In this document: piece after piece, positions 57,688 to 64,000 of the stretch
Layout of the letters: each line of letters opens with the position of its first letter
How positions within the stretch are numbered: the first letter of the stretch is position 1
DNA from: Candidatus Altimarinota bacterium
Lineage (GTDB): Bacteria > Patescibacteriota > Gracilibacteria > UBA4473
Direction: 5' to 3'
Assembly (NCBI GenBank): GCA_020631075.1
Contig: JAHDHX010000001.1
Span: 124,001-188,000 of the forward strand
Length of the DNA: 64,000 nt
Notes under the pieces: generated by a model
Databases searched by the model: none
Told to the model about the DNA's origin: nothing
Seen by the model: only the letters and a program-made list of their open reading frames with translations
Program-made: the position numbers and the translations under genes

Positions 57688-59130
57688 ATGGCAATGCAAA
57701 AACATCGTTTGGGTTTGGTCCTGTTTCGTCGGGACTTGCGACTGGTTGACCACACGGCGCTGCGGGCGGCGGCGGCCCAGTGTGAGCGAGTAGTGGGTGT
57801 GTTTACCTTCAACCCGCGGCAGGTGGATGCGGAGCACAATGAATACTTTGGGGTGCCGGGGATGACATTTTTGCTGGAAAGTCTGGCGGAACTGTCGGCC
57901 GAAATGGCCACACAGGGGAGTGCGCTGGTGCTGCGCTGGGGGGAGCCGCTGGAAGAGATAGCCGCGCTGGTGGAGGAGACGGGGGCGGGGGGGGTGTATT
58001 ATAACCGTGACTATACGCCGTTTGCGCGGCGGCGGGACGCGGCGCTCAACCGCTGGTGCCTTGAAAAAGGGATAGCGGTGGAGGCGCATGATGATGCGTT
58101 GCTGGTGAAACCCGAAGCGGTGAAGACCGGGGGGGGGACGCCGTACACGGTGTTTACGCCGTTTTGGAAAAAGGCCAGAGGCGTGCCGGTGGATGACCCT
58201 GTAGACCAAGGTCGTGACCAGCTGTTGCCGTTGTCGGAGATGAACCAAAGCTGGTCGACGGTGACGCTAGACGAAGTGGTGGCGCGGACGCTGGGCGAAA
58301 TGCCGACGCATTACCGACTGCGGGGAGGGCGGAGCCGTGCGCTGGAGCGGCTGGAGCGGGCGGTGGGGCTGACCAACTATGCCGCGGAGCGAGACATCCC
58401 CGCGCTGGCGGGGACGAGCACGCTGTCGGCGGATCATAAATATGGGACAGTATCTGTGCGGGAGACGTATTGGCGGGTGGTGGCGGGGCTGGGGCCCGAG
58501 AGTACGCTGTTGCAGGAGTTGTATTGGCGGGACTTTTTTCACCACATAGCGTGGCACTGGCCCCATGTGTTTGGGGGGGCGTATCGGTCAGTGTGGGAGG
58601 GACTGGAGTGGAGTGATGATGTGACGCGCTATGAACGGTGGCGCAAGGGGGAGACGGGGTACCCCATCGTCGATGCGGGGATGCGGGAGCTGAATGAGAC
58701 GGGGTATATGCACAATCGGGTGCGGATGATCGTGGCGACTTTTCTGGTGAAGCACTTGCGGGTTGACTGGCGGTGGGGGGAGCGGTACTTCGCCCAGAAG
58801 CTGACGGACTATGACCCGTGTGTGAACAACGGAAACTGGCAGTGGGCCGCCAGCACGGGGTGTGATGCGCAGCCGTATTTTCGGATATTTAACCCTTGGA
58901 GACAGCAGGAGCGGTTTGATCCAGACGGCGTGTATGTGCGGCGGTGGGTGCAGGAGCTGGGGGAATCAGACGCGGTGACGATAAAAAAATGGGAGCAGCA
59001 CAGCCCACCAGAGACTCTAGAAGTCGTGGATGAACGTTGCCCAGAGACGGGGTACCCGTACCCCATGGTCAACCACAAGGCCGTGACGGTGGCCACGAAG
59101 GCGCACTATAAGGCGGTGAAGGGGGGATGA
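57688..59130 (+). CDS. phrB: Deoxyribodipyrimidine photolyase, class I
   Basis: A 480-residue flavoprotein that repairs cyclobutane pyrimidine dimers using light. The N-terminal antenna domain begins LGLVLFRRDLRLVDHTAL. The FAD-binding part has LYWRDFFHHIAW, GYPIVDAGMRELNETGYMHNRVRM and DYDPCVNNGNWQWAASTGCDAQPYFRIFNPWRQ, including the Trp residues of the electron-transfer chain. It implies at least occasional light exposure, so a surface habitat or host. ATG 57694 is an alternative start. Confidence 0.96.
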   Translation: MAMQKHRLGLVLFRRDLRLVDHTALRAAAAQCERVVGVFTFNPRQVDAEHNEYFGVPGMTFLLESLAELSAEMATQGSALVLRWGEPLEEIAALVEETGAGGVYYNRDYTPFARRRDAALNRWCLEKGIAVEAHDDALLVKPEAVKTGGGTPYTVFTPFWKKARGVPVDDPVDQGRDQLLPLSEMNQSWSTVTLDEVVARTLGEMPTHYRLRGGRSRALERLERAVGLTNYAAERDIPALAGTSTLSADHKYGTVSVRETYWRVVAGLGPESTLLQELYWRDFFHHIAWHWPHVFGGAYRSVWEGLEWSDDVTRYERWRKGETGYPIVDAGMRELNETGYMHNRVRMIVATFLVKHLRVDWRWGERYFAQKLTDYDPCVNNGNWQWAASTGCDAQPYFRIFNPWRQQERFDPDGVYVRRWVQELGESDAVTIKKWEQHSPPETLEVVDERCPETGYPYPMVNHKAVTVATKAHYKAVKGG

Positions 59131-59149
59131 TTTACTAGAAGTATTATCT

Positions 59150-59857
59150 TTATACTCTGTGGTTTTTTTTATATTTTGAGTACCTCCACATAGTAGGATG
59201 AAGTGGGTTTTTGGAGTCATATTTATATTCTTTGCCTGCATATTCGAAATATTTGCGGACACGATCAACTTTAACTCGATTGAATAGCCAATCAGACTCT
59301 GATTGTTCGGCATATATAGTCTCTTTTTTAAAGTAAATGTAATCAGCATCTACATCGCTGAAATCTTCTTCTTTGCTTGGTTCGCTGAAGTTGCCTTCCA
59401 AAAGTGCATCATTGATGGCTTCTAAGAACATTTCTACATTTTCATTATTTATATTGATGGATTCTTTGGTTTCGTTTTTAGCCTGAAAGCCAATTTTAGA
59501 AAGTAGTATTTCTATGAATTCTTTAAAAATTGCTGCATTTTTATCAGTTACTTCAGGATTTTTTTCATTGAATTTATTTATTTTTTCAACATATTTTTTG
59601 TATTCTAATTTTTTTTCGATTGTAGAAGTTATGTCTTTTTGAAGATCAGTCGTGATGAGAGTTTCGTCGATTTCAGAACCGACGAGTGAAACGGTGATTT
59701 TGATTGCTAATTTTGCGTCTTGTTTCTCGGCTTCTTCAAAGCCACTTTTTTTAATTTTCTTTTCTGTTTGATTTAGTTCTGCCTTGATTTCTTCAATTTT
59801 TTCTTGTGAAAAGTTCTTTCCTGAAAGTCTATCTTGCAAGCTTTTAATATTTTTCAT
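59150..59857 (-). CDS. AT-rich orphan gene, 235-aa helical protein
   Basis: A Lys/Glu/Ile/Asn-rich protein (KNIKSLQDRLSGKNFSQEKIEEIKAELNQ...), predicted helical, with no signal peptide. The last 60 residues have aromatic-rich short segments (YAEQSESDWLFNRVKVDRVRKYFEYAGKEY). The coding sequence is far more AT-rich than everything around it, with T- and A-runs and codons such as AAA, ATA and AAT. No family is recognised. Together with about 80 AT-rich bases upstream, it forms an island inserted between photolyase and serine dehydratase. No terminal repeats or integrase were seen. Confidence 0.7.
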   Translation of the reverse strand: MKNIKSLQDRLSGKNFSQEKIEEIKAELNQTEKKIKKSGFEEAEKQDAKLAIKITVSLVGSEIDETLITTDLQKDITSTIEKKLEYKKYVEKINKFNEKNPEVTDKNAAIFKEFIEILLSKIGFQAKNETKESININNENVEMFLEAINDALLEGNFSEPSKEEDFSDVDADYIYFKKETIYAEQSESDWLFNRVKVDRVRKYFEYAGKEYKYDSKNPLHPTMWRYSKYKKNHRV

Positions 59858-59938
59858 TTTTTGAGATATTTAAATCACTTTCTTTATATTTTTTAAAACA
59901 TCTTGTGTCAACCTTTTTGCTATATTGGCCAAATAGTG

Positions 59939-60907
59939 TCAAGCCTGAGAGTAGTGGCAGCTGTGTTGGGCGCTGGGCTCTGCGGTGGGGGGAGTGTCTT
60001 TGGCGAGGGCGGTGCCGAGGTTTTTGCCGAAGATCATCTTGGTGATGCGTTTGCCAGTGGGGGTGACGGCGAGGCCGCCTTTGGATGTCTCACGGATGTT
60101 GGCGTGCATATTGGCGGCGACGTTATTCATGGCTTCGACGACTTCGTCGAAGGGGACGTTGGAGGTGATGCCAGCGGCGGACATTTCGGCGCTGGTCATA
60201 GCGTGGGCGACGCCGATGGCGTTGCGTTTGACGCAGGGGGCCTCGACCAAGCCAGCGATGGGGTCACAGGCGAGGCCGAGCATATTTTTGAGGGCGAGGC
60301 TGGCGGAATTGAGGCAGCGCTCCGGCGAGAGGCCGCGCATGGCGCTGAGTGCGGCGGAGCACATGGCGGTGCTGACGCCGACTTCGGCCTGGCACCCGCC
60401 TTTGGCGGCGGAGAAGGTGGCATTGTGCGCGATGATGATGCCGATGCCCGCGGAAGTGAGCAGGCCGTCAACGCATTGGTCTTCGGTCATGTGCCACTCC
60501 TCTTGCAGGGCGATGATGCCGCCTGGGACTATCCCCGCGGAGCCCGCGGTGGGGGCGGCGACGATCTTGCCCATGCGGGCGTTGGTTTCCATGACGGCGA
60601 GGGCGTACTGGGTGGCGCGGTGCATGACAGGGCTGAGGAAATTATGCTCAGGGGTGTGCTCGTGCATTCGCTTGGCGTCGCCGCCAGAGAGGGTGGATTT
60701 GGTGCGGGCGGGGTTATGAAGGCTCTGGGAGATGGCGTCACGCATGACGGTGAGCCGAATGGCCATGTTGGCTCTGATCTCTGTGGGTTGGCGGCTGGTG
60801 AGCTCATGCTCGGCGGCGAGGACGGCGTCCGCGATGGTGGTGAGGTCGTCGTGCTGGGCGATGAGCTGGAGGAGCTTGGCGGCGGAGAAAAACTGGCGGG
60901 AACTCAT
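59939..60907 (-). CDS. sdaAA: L-serine dehydratase, alpha (iron-sulfur) subunit
   Basis: A 322-residue protein. PTAGSAGIVPG, HNATFSAAKGGCQAEVGVSTAM and LGLACDPIAGLVEAPCVKRNA carry the Cys residues that hold the 4Fe-4S cluster. It deaminates serine to pyruvate with the beta subunit. The ATG overlaps the beta-subunit stop by 4 bases; the track's longer start is within that gene. The C-terminus is an extended S/P/H-rich tail. Confidence 0.93.
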   Translation of the reverse strand: MSSRQFFSAAKLLQLIAQHDDLTTIADAVLAAEHELTSRQPTEIRANMAIRLTVMRDAISQSLHNPARTKSTLSGGDAKRMHEHTPEHNFLSPVMHRATQYALAVMETNARMGKIVAAPTAGSAGIVPGGIIALQEEWHMTEDQCVDGLLTSAGIGIIIAHNATFSAAKGGCQAEVGVSTAMCSAALSAMRGLSPERCLNSASLALKNMLGLACDPIAGLVEAPCVKRNAIGVAHAMTSAEMSAAGITSNVPFDEVVEAMNNVAANMHANIRETSKGGLAVTPTGKRITKMIFGKNLGTALAKDTPPTAEPSAQHSCHYSQA

Positions 60908-61599
60908 GACTGGTCGTAATGAGAGATGTGGTTGAGGTAGCGAACCCATTTGACGTCAAACCGTGAGGTGATCTGCTCGATGATGGCGGACTCGAACCAT
61001 TGGCGGATCTCAATATCAAGGATGATGCGGTTTTTATAACTGTAGGTCTCGGTTTTGACGGGGTCGAGGCCTTCCTCCATGGCGAATTTTAGGAAGTCCA
61101 TCAGGGAATGCTGGCCTTCGTCAAAGCAAATGACGAGGGAAGAGTAGGCGCCTGTGAGTCGGACGGGGATTTTGTCGATTTCGGTGATGGCGATCTTGCC
61201 CCCGCCGAGGGATGAGCCGACGATGACCATGCGTTTGTCGTTGCCTTGCAGGTCGAACTTGACGGTGTTGGGGTGGTACTCGGCCCCGAGGTGGCAGGGT
61301 TTTAGCGTGATGCTGATGCCAGCGGCCTCGGCCAGGTCGTAGGCGGTGGCGATGCGGCCGTCGTGCGGGAGCAGGCCCAAAAGGCCGCCAATGATGGCGA
61401 CGTCGGTGCAGTGCCCTTCGTAGACCTCGCCGAAGGAGCCGTGCAGGTGCAAGGTGGCGGACTGCAGCCCGTGGCCGAAGAGTAGCCCAGCCATATAGCC
61501 CAAGGTGCACGCGCCAGCGGTGTGGGAGCTGCTGGGCCCGACCATGACGGGGCCGATGACGTCAAAGATGCTCCAAGTGTCGGTGGTGGGCTGGGCCAT
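60904..61599 (-). CDS. sdaAB: L-serine dehydratase, beta subunit
   Basis: A 231-residue protein. SIFDVIGPVMVGPSSSHTAGACTLG is the family opening with the serine-binding SSSHT, then HGSFGEVYEGHCTDVAIIGGLLG, and a C-terminal ACT-like domain (IAITEIDKIPVRLTG). ATG 61599 is chosen; the track start is a TTG 8 codons earlier. Separate alpha and beta chains are the Firmicute-like arrangement. It lies upstream of and overlaps sdaAA. Confidence 0.93.
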   Translation of the reverse strand: MAQPTTDTWSIFDVIGPVMVGPSSSHTAGACTLGYMAGLLFGHGLQSATLHLHGSFGEVYEGHCTDVAIIGGLLGLLPHDGRIATAYDLAEAAGISITLKPCHLGAEYHPNTVKFDLQGNDKRMVIVGSSLGGGKIAITEIDKIPVRLTGAYSSLVICFDEGQHSLMDFLKFAMEEGLDPVKTETYSYKNRIILDIEIRQWFESAIIEQITSRFDVKWVRYLNHISHYDQS

Positions 61600-61670
61600 G
61601 GGGAGGGCGAATAGTAGTCTCAAACTACGCTGGGGGGAGAAATTTGTCTACTGTTATTTCTTGGCTATTT

Positions 61671-63170
61671 TCATGATTTGTTTTTGGCCAAATGAATGTG
61701 TGAACTGTCGCTGAGGGTGCCCCAGAGCAAAGCGAGGCAGACGAGCCCCAAGGAAAAGGCGCCGAACCAGGCGGGTAAGATGACGGGGTCAACCCAGCCA
61801 GTGAGGGCGGCAGCCCAGAGAAGAAGCTCGATGCTGGTGGTGGTGGCGGCGCCACTGAGCGGGCCGAGCACGGGCAAGGCCCCGACGAGGCTGCTGAGGG
61901 TGGAGGTGGCCATGACAAGGGGTACGAGTGGGTCGGCGAGGAGATTCGCGATGAGGCCGACCCAGCTGACCTGGCCGAAGTGGGTGATGAGCAGGGGCAT
62001 GACGCTGAGCTGGGCGGCGAGGCTGGCGGACAAGAGCCGCGTGAAACTGGGGTGTGGGGAGGGGAGTGGGGTGAGAAGGGACTCGAGCGGGGGGGTGAAG
62101 ACGAGGAGCCCGAGGGTGGCGAGGGCGCTGAGCTGGAGCCCGACGTCGTGCCGCAGGAGTGCGGGGTGCCAGAGCCCGATCAAGAACAAGCTGAGGAGCA
62201 GCAGGGTGCGGCCGTCGGCGTAGCGGCCGATGAGTAGGCTGTAGCCCGAGATGCCGCCCATGAGGGCGGCGCGCAGAATGGGGCCGTCGCCCCCCGTGAG
62301 GGCGACGTAGGCGAAAAGCGAGAGCAAGGAGCCACCGAGCATGACCCGTGGGCCGAGCCACTGCAGGGCGTAGCCGACGCACAGAAACACGAGGGTGACA
62401 TTAAACCCTGAGACGACCAGCAGGTGCTGCAGGCCAGCGCGCTGGAAGGTGGACTGGGTGAAAGCGGGGAGGGACTCGCGTTCGCCGAGGAGGACGCCGA
62501 CGGCGATCAAGGCGTGGGGGTCGGGGACGTGGGTGCGGATGGTGGCTTTGAGGTGGTTGCGGAGTCGTTTGGCGGTGCGGATGAAGCCAGAGCCGCCCTC
62601 CTGCCCGATGATGGTGATGTCGGTGGGGTCGGTGACGAGTGCGCTGATGCCTTGACGGGCGAGGTAGGCCCGATAGTCAAACTGGCCGAAGTTGCGCGGG
62701 GGGTGCCGAGTGCCGGTGAACTGGAGTGTGGTGCCGTAGTCCCACTGGGGGGAGGGCTGGGAGCTGACGAGGAGAATCTGGTCGGTGGTGGGAGTAGTGC
62801 CGTGCGTGCTGAGGGCGAGGTGGTAGCGGGTGGTCGTGGGGCGGACGTCGGGGAAGCGCACAATGGTGCCGACCATGGTGACTGGCTGGTCAGTGGAAGA
62901 AAGGGGCAGCTGGGGCGTGAGCTGGTGCCATTGCTGTGAGAGCTGGGCCCAGAGGCCGCCAAAGGTCAGCACAATAAAAACACTGCCGAGCCACCAGCGA
63001 AGCGAGACGCTGACCCAGAGGGTGATGACGCAGGCGAGGGCCCACAGTGAGAGCTGGGGAGGGAGGCTGGCCCCGAGCCAGAGCCCCGCCAGACCACAAA
63101 GCAGGCCAACGCGAAGCTGCCAGCTGGGGCGTTGTGCGTGCCACCACGTCTCTGCGGAGGGGAGAGACAT
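61671..63170 (-). CDS. comEC: ComEC/Rec2-type DNA uptake channel without the MBL domain
   Basis: A 499-residue polytopic protein. An N-terminal pair of helices and a DUF4131-like OB region (TIVRFPDVRPTTTRYHLAL) precede the Competence domain with LLGERESLPAFTQSTFQRAGLQHLLVVSGFNV and ILRAALMGGISGY. About ten helices follow. The C-terminal metallo-beta-lactamase domain of Bacillus ComEC is missing. ComEC moves single-stranded DNA across the membrane; with ComM at 47 kb, natural uptake is plausible. It starts 9 bases after the M23 gene stop. Confidence 0.9.
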   Translation of the reverse strand: MSLPSAETWWHAQRPSWQLRVGLLCGLAGLWLGASLPPQLSLWALACVITLWVSVSLRWWLGSVFIVLTFGGLWAQLSQQWHQLTPQLPLSSTDQPVTMVGTIVRFPDVRPTTTRYHLALSTHGTTPTTDQILLVSSQPSPQWDYGTTLQFTGTRHPPRNFGQFDYRAYLARQGISALVTDPTDITIIGQEGGSGFIRTAKRLRNHLKATIRTHVPDPHALIAVGVLLGERESLPAFTQSTFQRAGLQHLLVVSGFNVTLVFLCVGYALQWLGPRVMLGGSLLSLFAYVALTGGDGPILRAALMGGISGYSLLIGRYADGRTLLLLSLFLIGLWHPALLRHDVGLQLSALATLGLLVFTPPLESLLTPLPSPHPSFTRLLSASLAAQLSVMPLLITHFGQVSWVGLIANLLADPLVPLVMATSTLSSLVGALPVLGPLSGAATTTSIELLLWAAALTGWVDPVILPAWFGAFSLGLVCLALLWGTLSDSSHIHLAKNKS

Positions 63171-63179
63171 GGGGAAAGG

Positions 63180-64000
63180 TTAGAAGTAGTTGTTGGGGTT
63201 GACTTTGCGGCCGTTGATGCGGACCTCGTAGTGGAGGTGGATGCCTGTGCGACCGAAGACGCGGCCGGTATTCCCCATCAGGCCGATGAGTTGCCCTGCT
63301 TCGACCCATTGGCCGACGCTGACTTTGCGGACATTGAGATGTCCGTAGAGGGTCTGGACACCGTAGCCGTGGTCGACGATGATGTAATTTCCGTAGCCGT
63401 AGTTCCAGCCGTTGGACGAGGTGATGACCTTGCCGGGGGCGGAGGCGTAGATGGGGGTATTCATCGCGGAGGCGATGTCGAGTGCGTAGTGGCCCCGGTG
63501 GTAGCCTTGGGTGAGGATTCCCTTAGTGGGGCGGCGGAGGCGGTAACCAAGTGAGCTGATACTCCCGCCGACGTAGTTGCCGCTGGCTTGGCTCTGTGCC
63601 CTGGTGGCGGGGGTGATGGGTTTGACGGCTGGGATGGGTTTGGGCTGGACGGCGGGTTTGCTGAGGGTGCTGTTGTTATTGCTCCCTGGGGTGACGGGGG
63701 TGTCTTTATTGCCTGTATTGGTGCTGGCGGGTTTGGGGTCGGGTTTGGCGAAGACGAGGACTTTTTTGGCTTCGGGGAGGAAGAGTTCTTGCCCTGGGGA
63801 CAGAGCTTTGGAGCGTGAAATTTGGTTGTAGGCGTAGACTTTTTCGACTTCGATGCTGTGGTTGGCGGCGATGTCGGAGATGGTGTCGTTTTTGAGCACG
63901 GTGTAGAAAACACCGTCGACGACGGGGATGCGTAATGTCTGGCCGACGTCGAGGGTTTGCTTGGCGGTGAGGCCGTTGGCCCAGTTGAGCGTGGTGACGC
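63180..64000 (-). CDS. LysM-containing M23 metallopeptidase, N-terminus beyond window
   Basis: The frame stays open to the right edge, so the start is outside; the track's GTG 63899 is internal. At least two LysM motifs are visible (GLTAKQTLDVGQTLRIPV and TISDIAANHSIEVEKV), then a P/N/T-rich linker and an M23 domain with the zinc ligands in GYHRGHYALDIASAMNTPIYA and GIHLHYEVRING. Such enzymes cut peptidoglycan cross-links outside the membrane during growth or division. All expected HxxxD and HxH ligands are present, so it is probably active. Confidence 0.93.
   Translation of the reverse strand, partial: VTTLNWANGLTAKQTLDVGQTLRIPVVDGVFYTVLKNDTISDIAANHSIEVEKVYAYNQISRSKALSPGQELFLPEAKKVLVFAKPDPKPASTNTGNKDTPVTPGSNNNSTLSKPAVQPKPIPAVKPITPATRAQSQASGNYVGGSISSLGYRLRRPTKGILTQGYHRGHYALDIASAMNTPIYASAPGKVITSSNGWNYGYGNYIIVDHGYGVQTLYGHLNVRKVSVGQWVEAGQLIGLMGNTGRVFGRTGIHLHYEVRINGRKVNPNNYF

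Noticed and set aside
56875-58248. 457-codon minus-strand frame
   Set aside because: It is antisense to pabB and photolyase, both of which have full family motifs. High-GC skewed DNA gives long antisense frames.
1-64000. CRISPR array or transposon
   Set aside because: No regularly spaced direct repeats, no transposase or integrase and no terminal inverted repeats with target duplications were seen.
1-64000. Alternative code with TGA as Gly or Trp
   Set aside because: TGA ends trpA, rplC, mvaS and others at the expected family lengths, and Trp is coded by TGG throughout.

Overview
The window reads as a chromosomal segment of a bacterium with a small, compactly arranged genome, most likely a member of the Candidate Phyla Radiation (Patescibacteria). 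This is an inference from gene content: a cysteine-rich protein of a type I associate with CPR genomes, VirB2/TrbC-like two-helix membrane proteins, stand-alone KhpB and RnpM, RNase J with a disordered tail, and mevalonate-type genes. TGA is used as a stop (trpA, rplC, mvaS), so the TGA=Gly code of Gracilibacteria/Absconditabacteria does not apply. The lineage cannot be fixed from this window alone; several biosynthetic genes (trp, aro, pur, pab) point to a CPR lineage with more metabolism than most. The + strand is strongly G-rich throughout, even inside minus-strand genes, so it is probably the leading strand. Minus-strand proteins are correspondingly rich in P, T, Q, H, S and L.

Layout. 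1-3 kb: end of a trpB-trpA-trpF operon, then a DAHP synthase gene behind what looks like a complete attenuator (own promoter, Trp/Phe/Tyr-rich leader peptide, competing hairpins, terminator). 3-6 kb: DUF5665-like protein, galU, a GT39-type membrane glycosyltransferase. 6-8.3 kb: archaeal-type HMG-CoA synthase, thiolase and DUF35 protein in overlapping frames. 8.3-12.4 kb: a Pro/Gln/Tyr repeat protein, rnpM, tRNA-Gly, a gene-poor G-rich stretch, and a large Cys-rich protein. 12.4-17.4 kb: guaA, a LysE-type exporter, an integral membrane protein, and a secreted beta-repeat protein with a His-rich tail. 17.5-24.7 kb: a minus-strand cluster (UvrD-type helicase/nuclease, FAM173-like methyltransferase, FecR-like membrane protein, L31, polytopic membrane protein). 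24.7-26.8 kb: DUF192 lipoprotein, tRNA-Ser, TspO, KhpB, FolB. 26.9-31 kb: an S10 operon (S10-L3-L4-L23-L2-S19-L22-S3) that stops at a terminator after S3. 31-34.8 kb: nitroreductase and three consecutive secreted two-helix proteins. 34.8-41 kb: CNNM/CorC protein, an AT-richer orphan, a beta-CASP nuclease and two small unknown proteins. 41-49.2 kb: aquaporin, purK-purE-cytidine deaminase, transketolase, DUF1295 protein, ComM, membrane protein. 49-55 kb: an unknown protein behind an operator-like repeat, RNase J, an ATG-less GNAT frame, hisS, L32. 55-59 kb: nusB-rnc-pabB-photolyase. 59-64 kb: an AT-rich orphan, serine dehydratase beta and alpha, a ComEC channel protein without its nuclease-like domain, and a truncated LysM-M23 peptidase.

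Regulation. Many genes have a -10-like hexamer ending only 6-8 nt before the start codon, often with a -35 at 16-17 nt, which predicts leaderless mRNAs. Shine-Dalgarno motifs are mostly absent, even in ribosomal-protein genes. Several minus-strand genes share a different promoter form: a C-run plus an extended -10 (TGNTATAMT). Two of these, the FecR-like gene and the two-helix-protein operon, carry 21-bp elements identical at 20 positions. RNA processing (RNase J, RNase III, beta-CASP nuclease, RnpM, KhpB) is well represented. The best candidates for something undescribed are the aromatic attenuator, the bookended Cys-rich protein, the three-gene two-helix membrane cassette with its shared promoter element, and the zinc-ribbon-less archaeal-type mevalonate triad.
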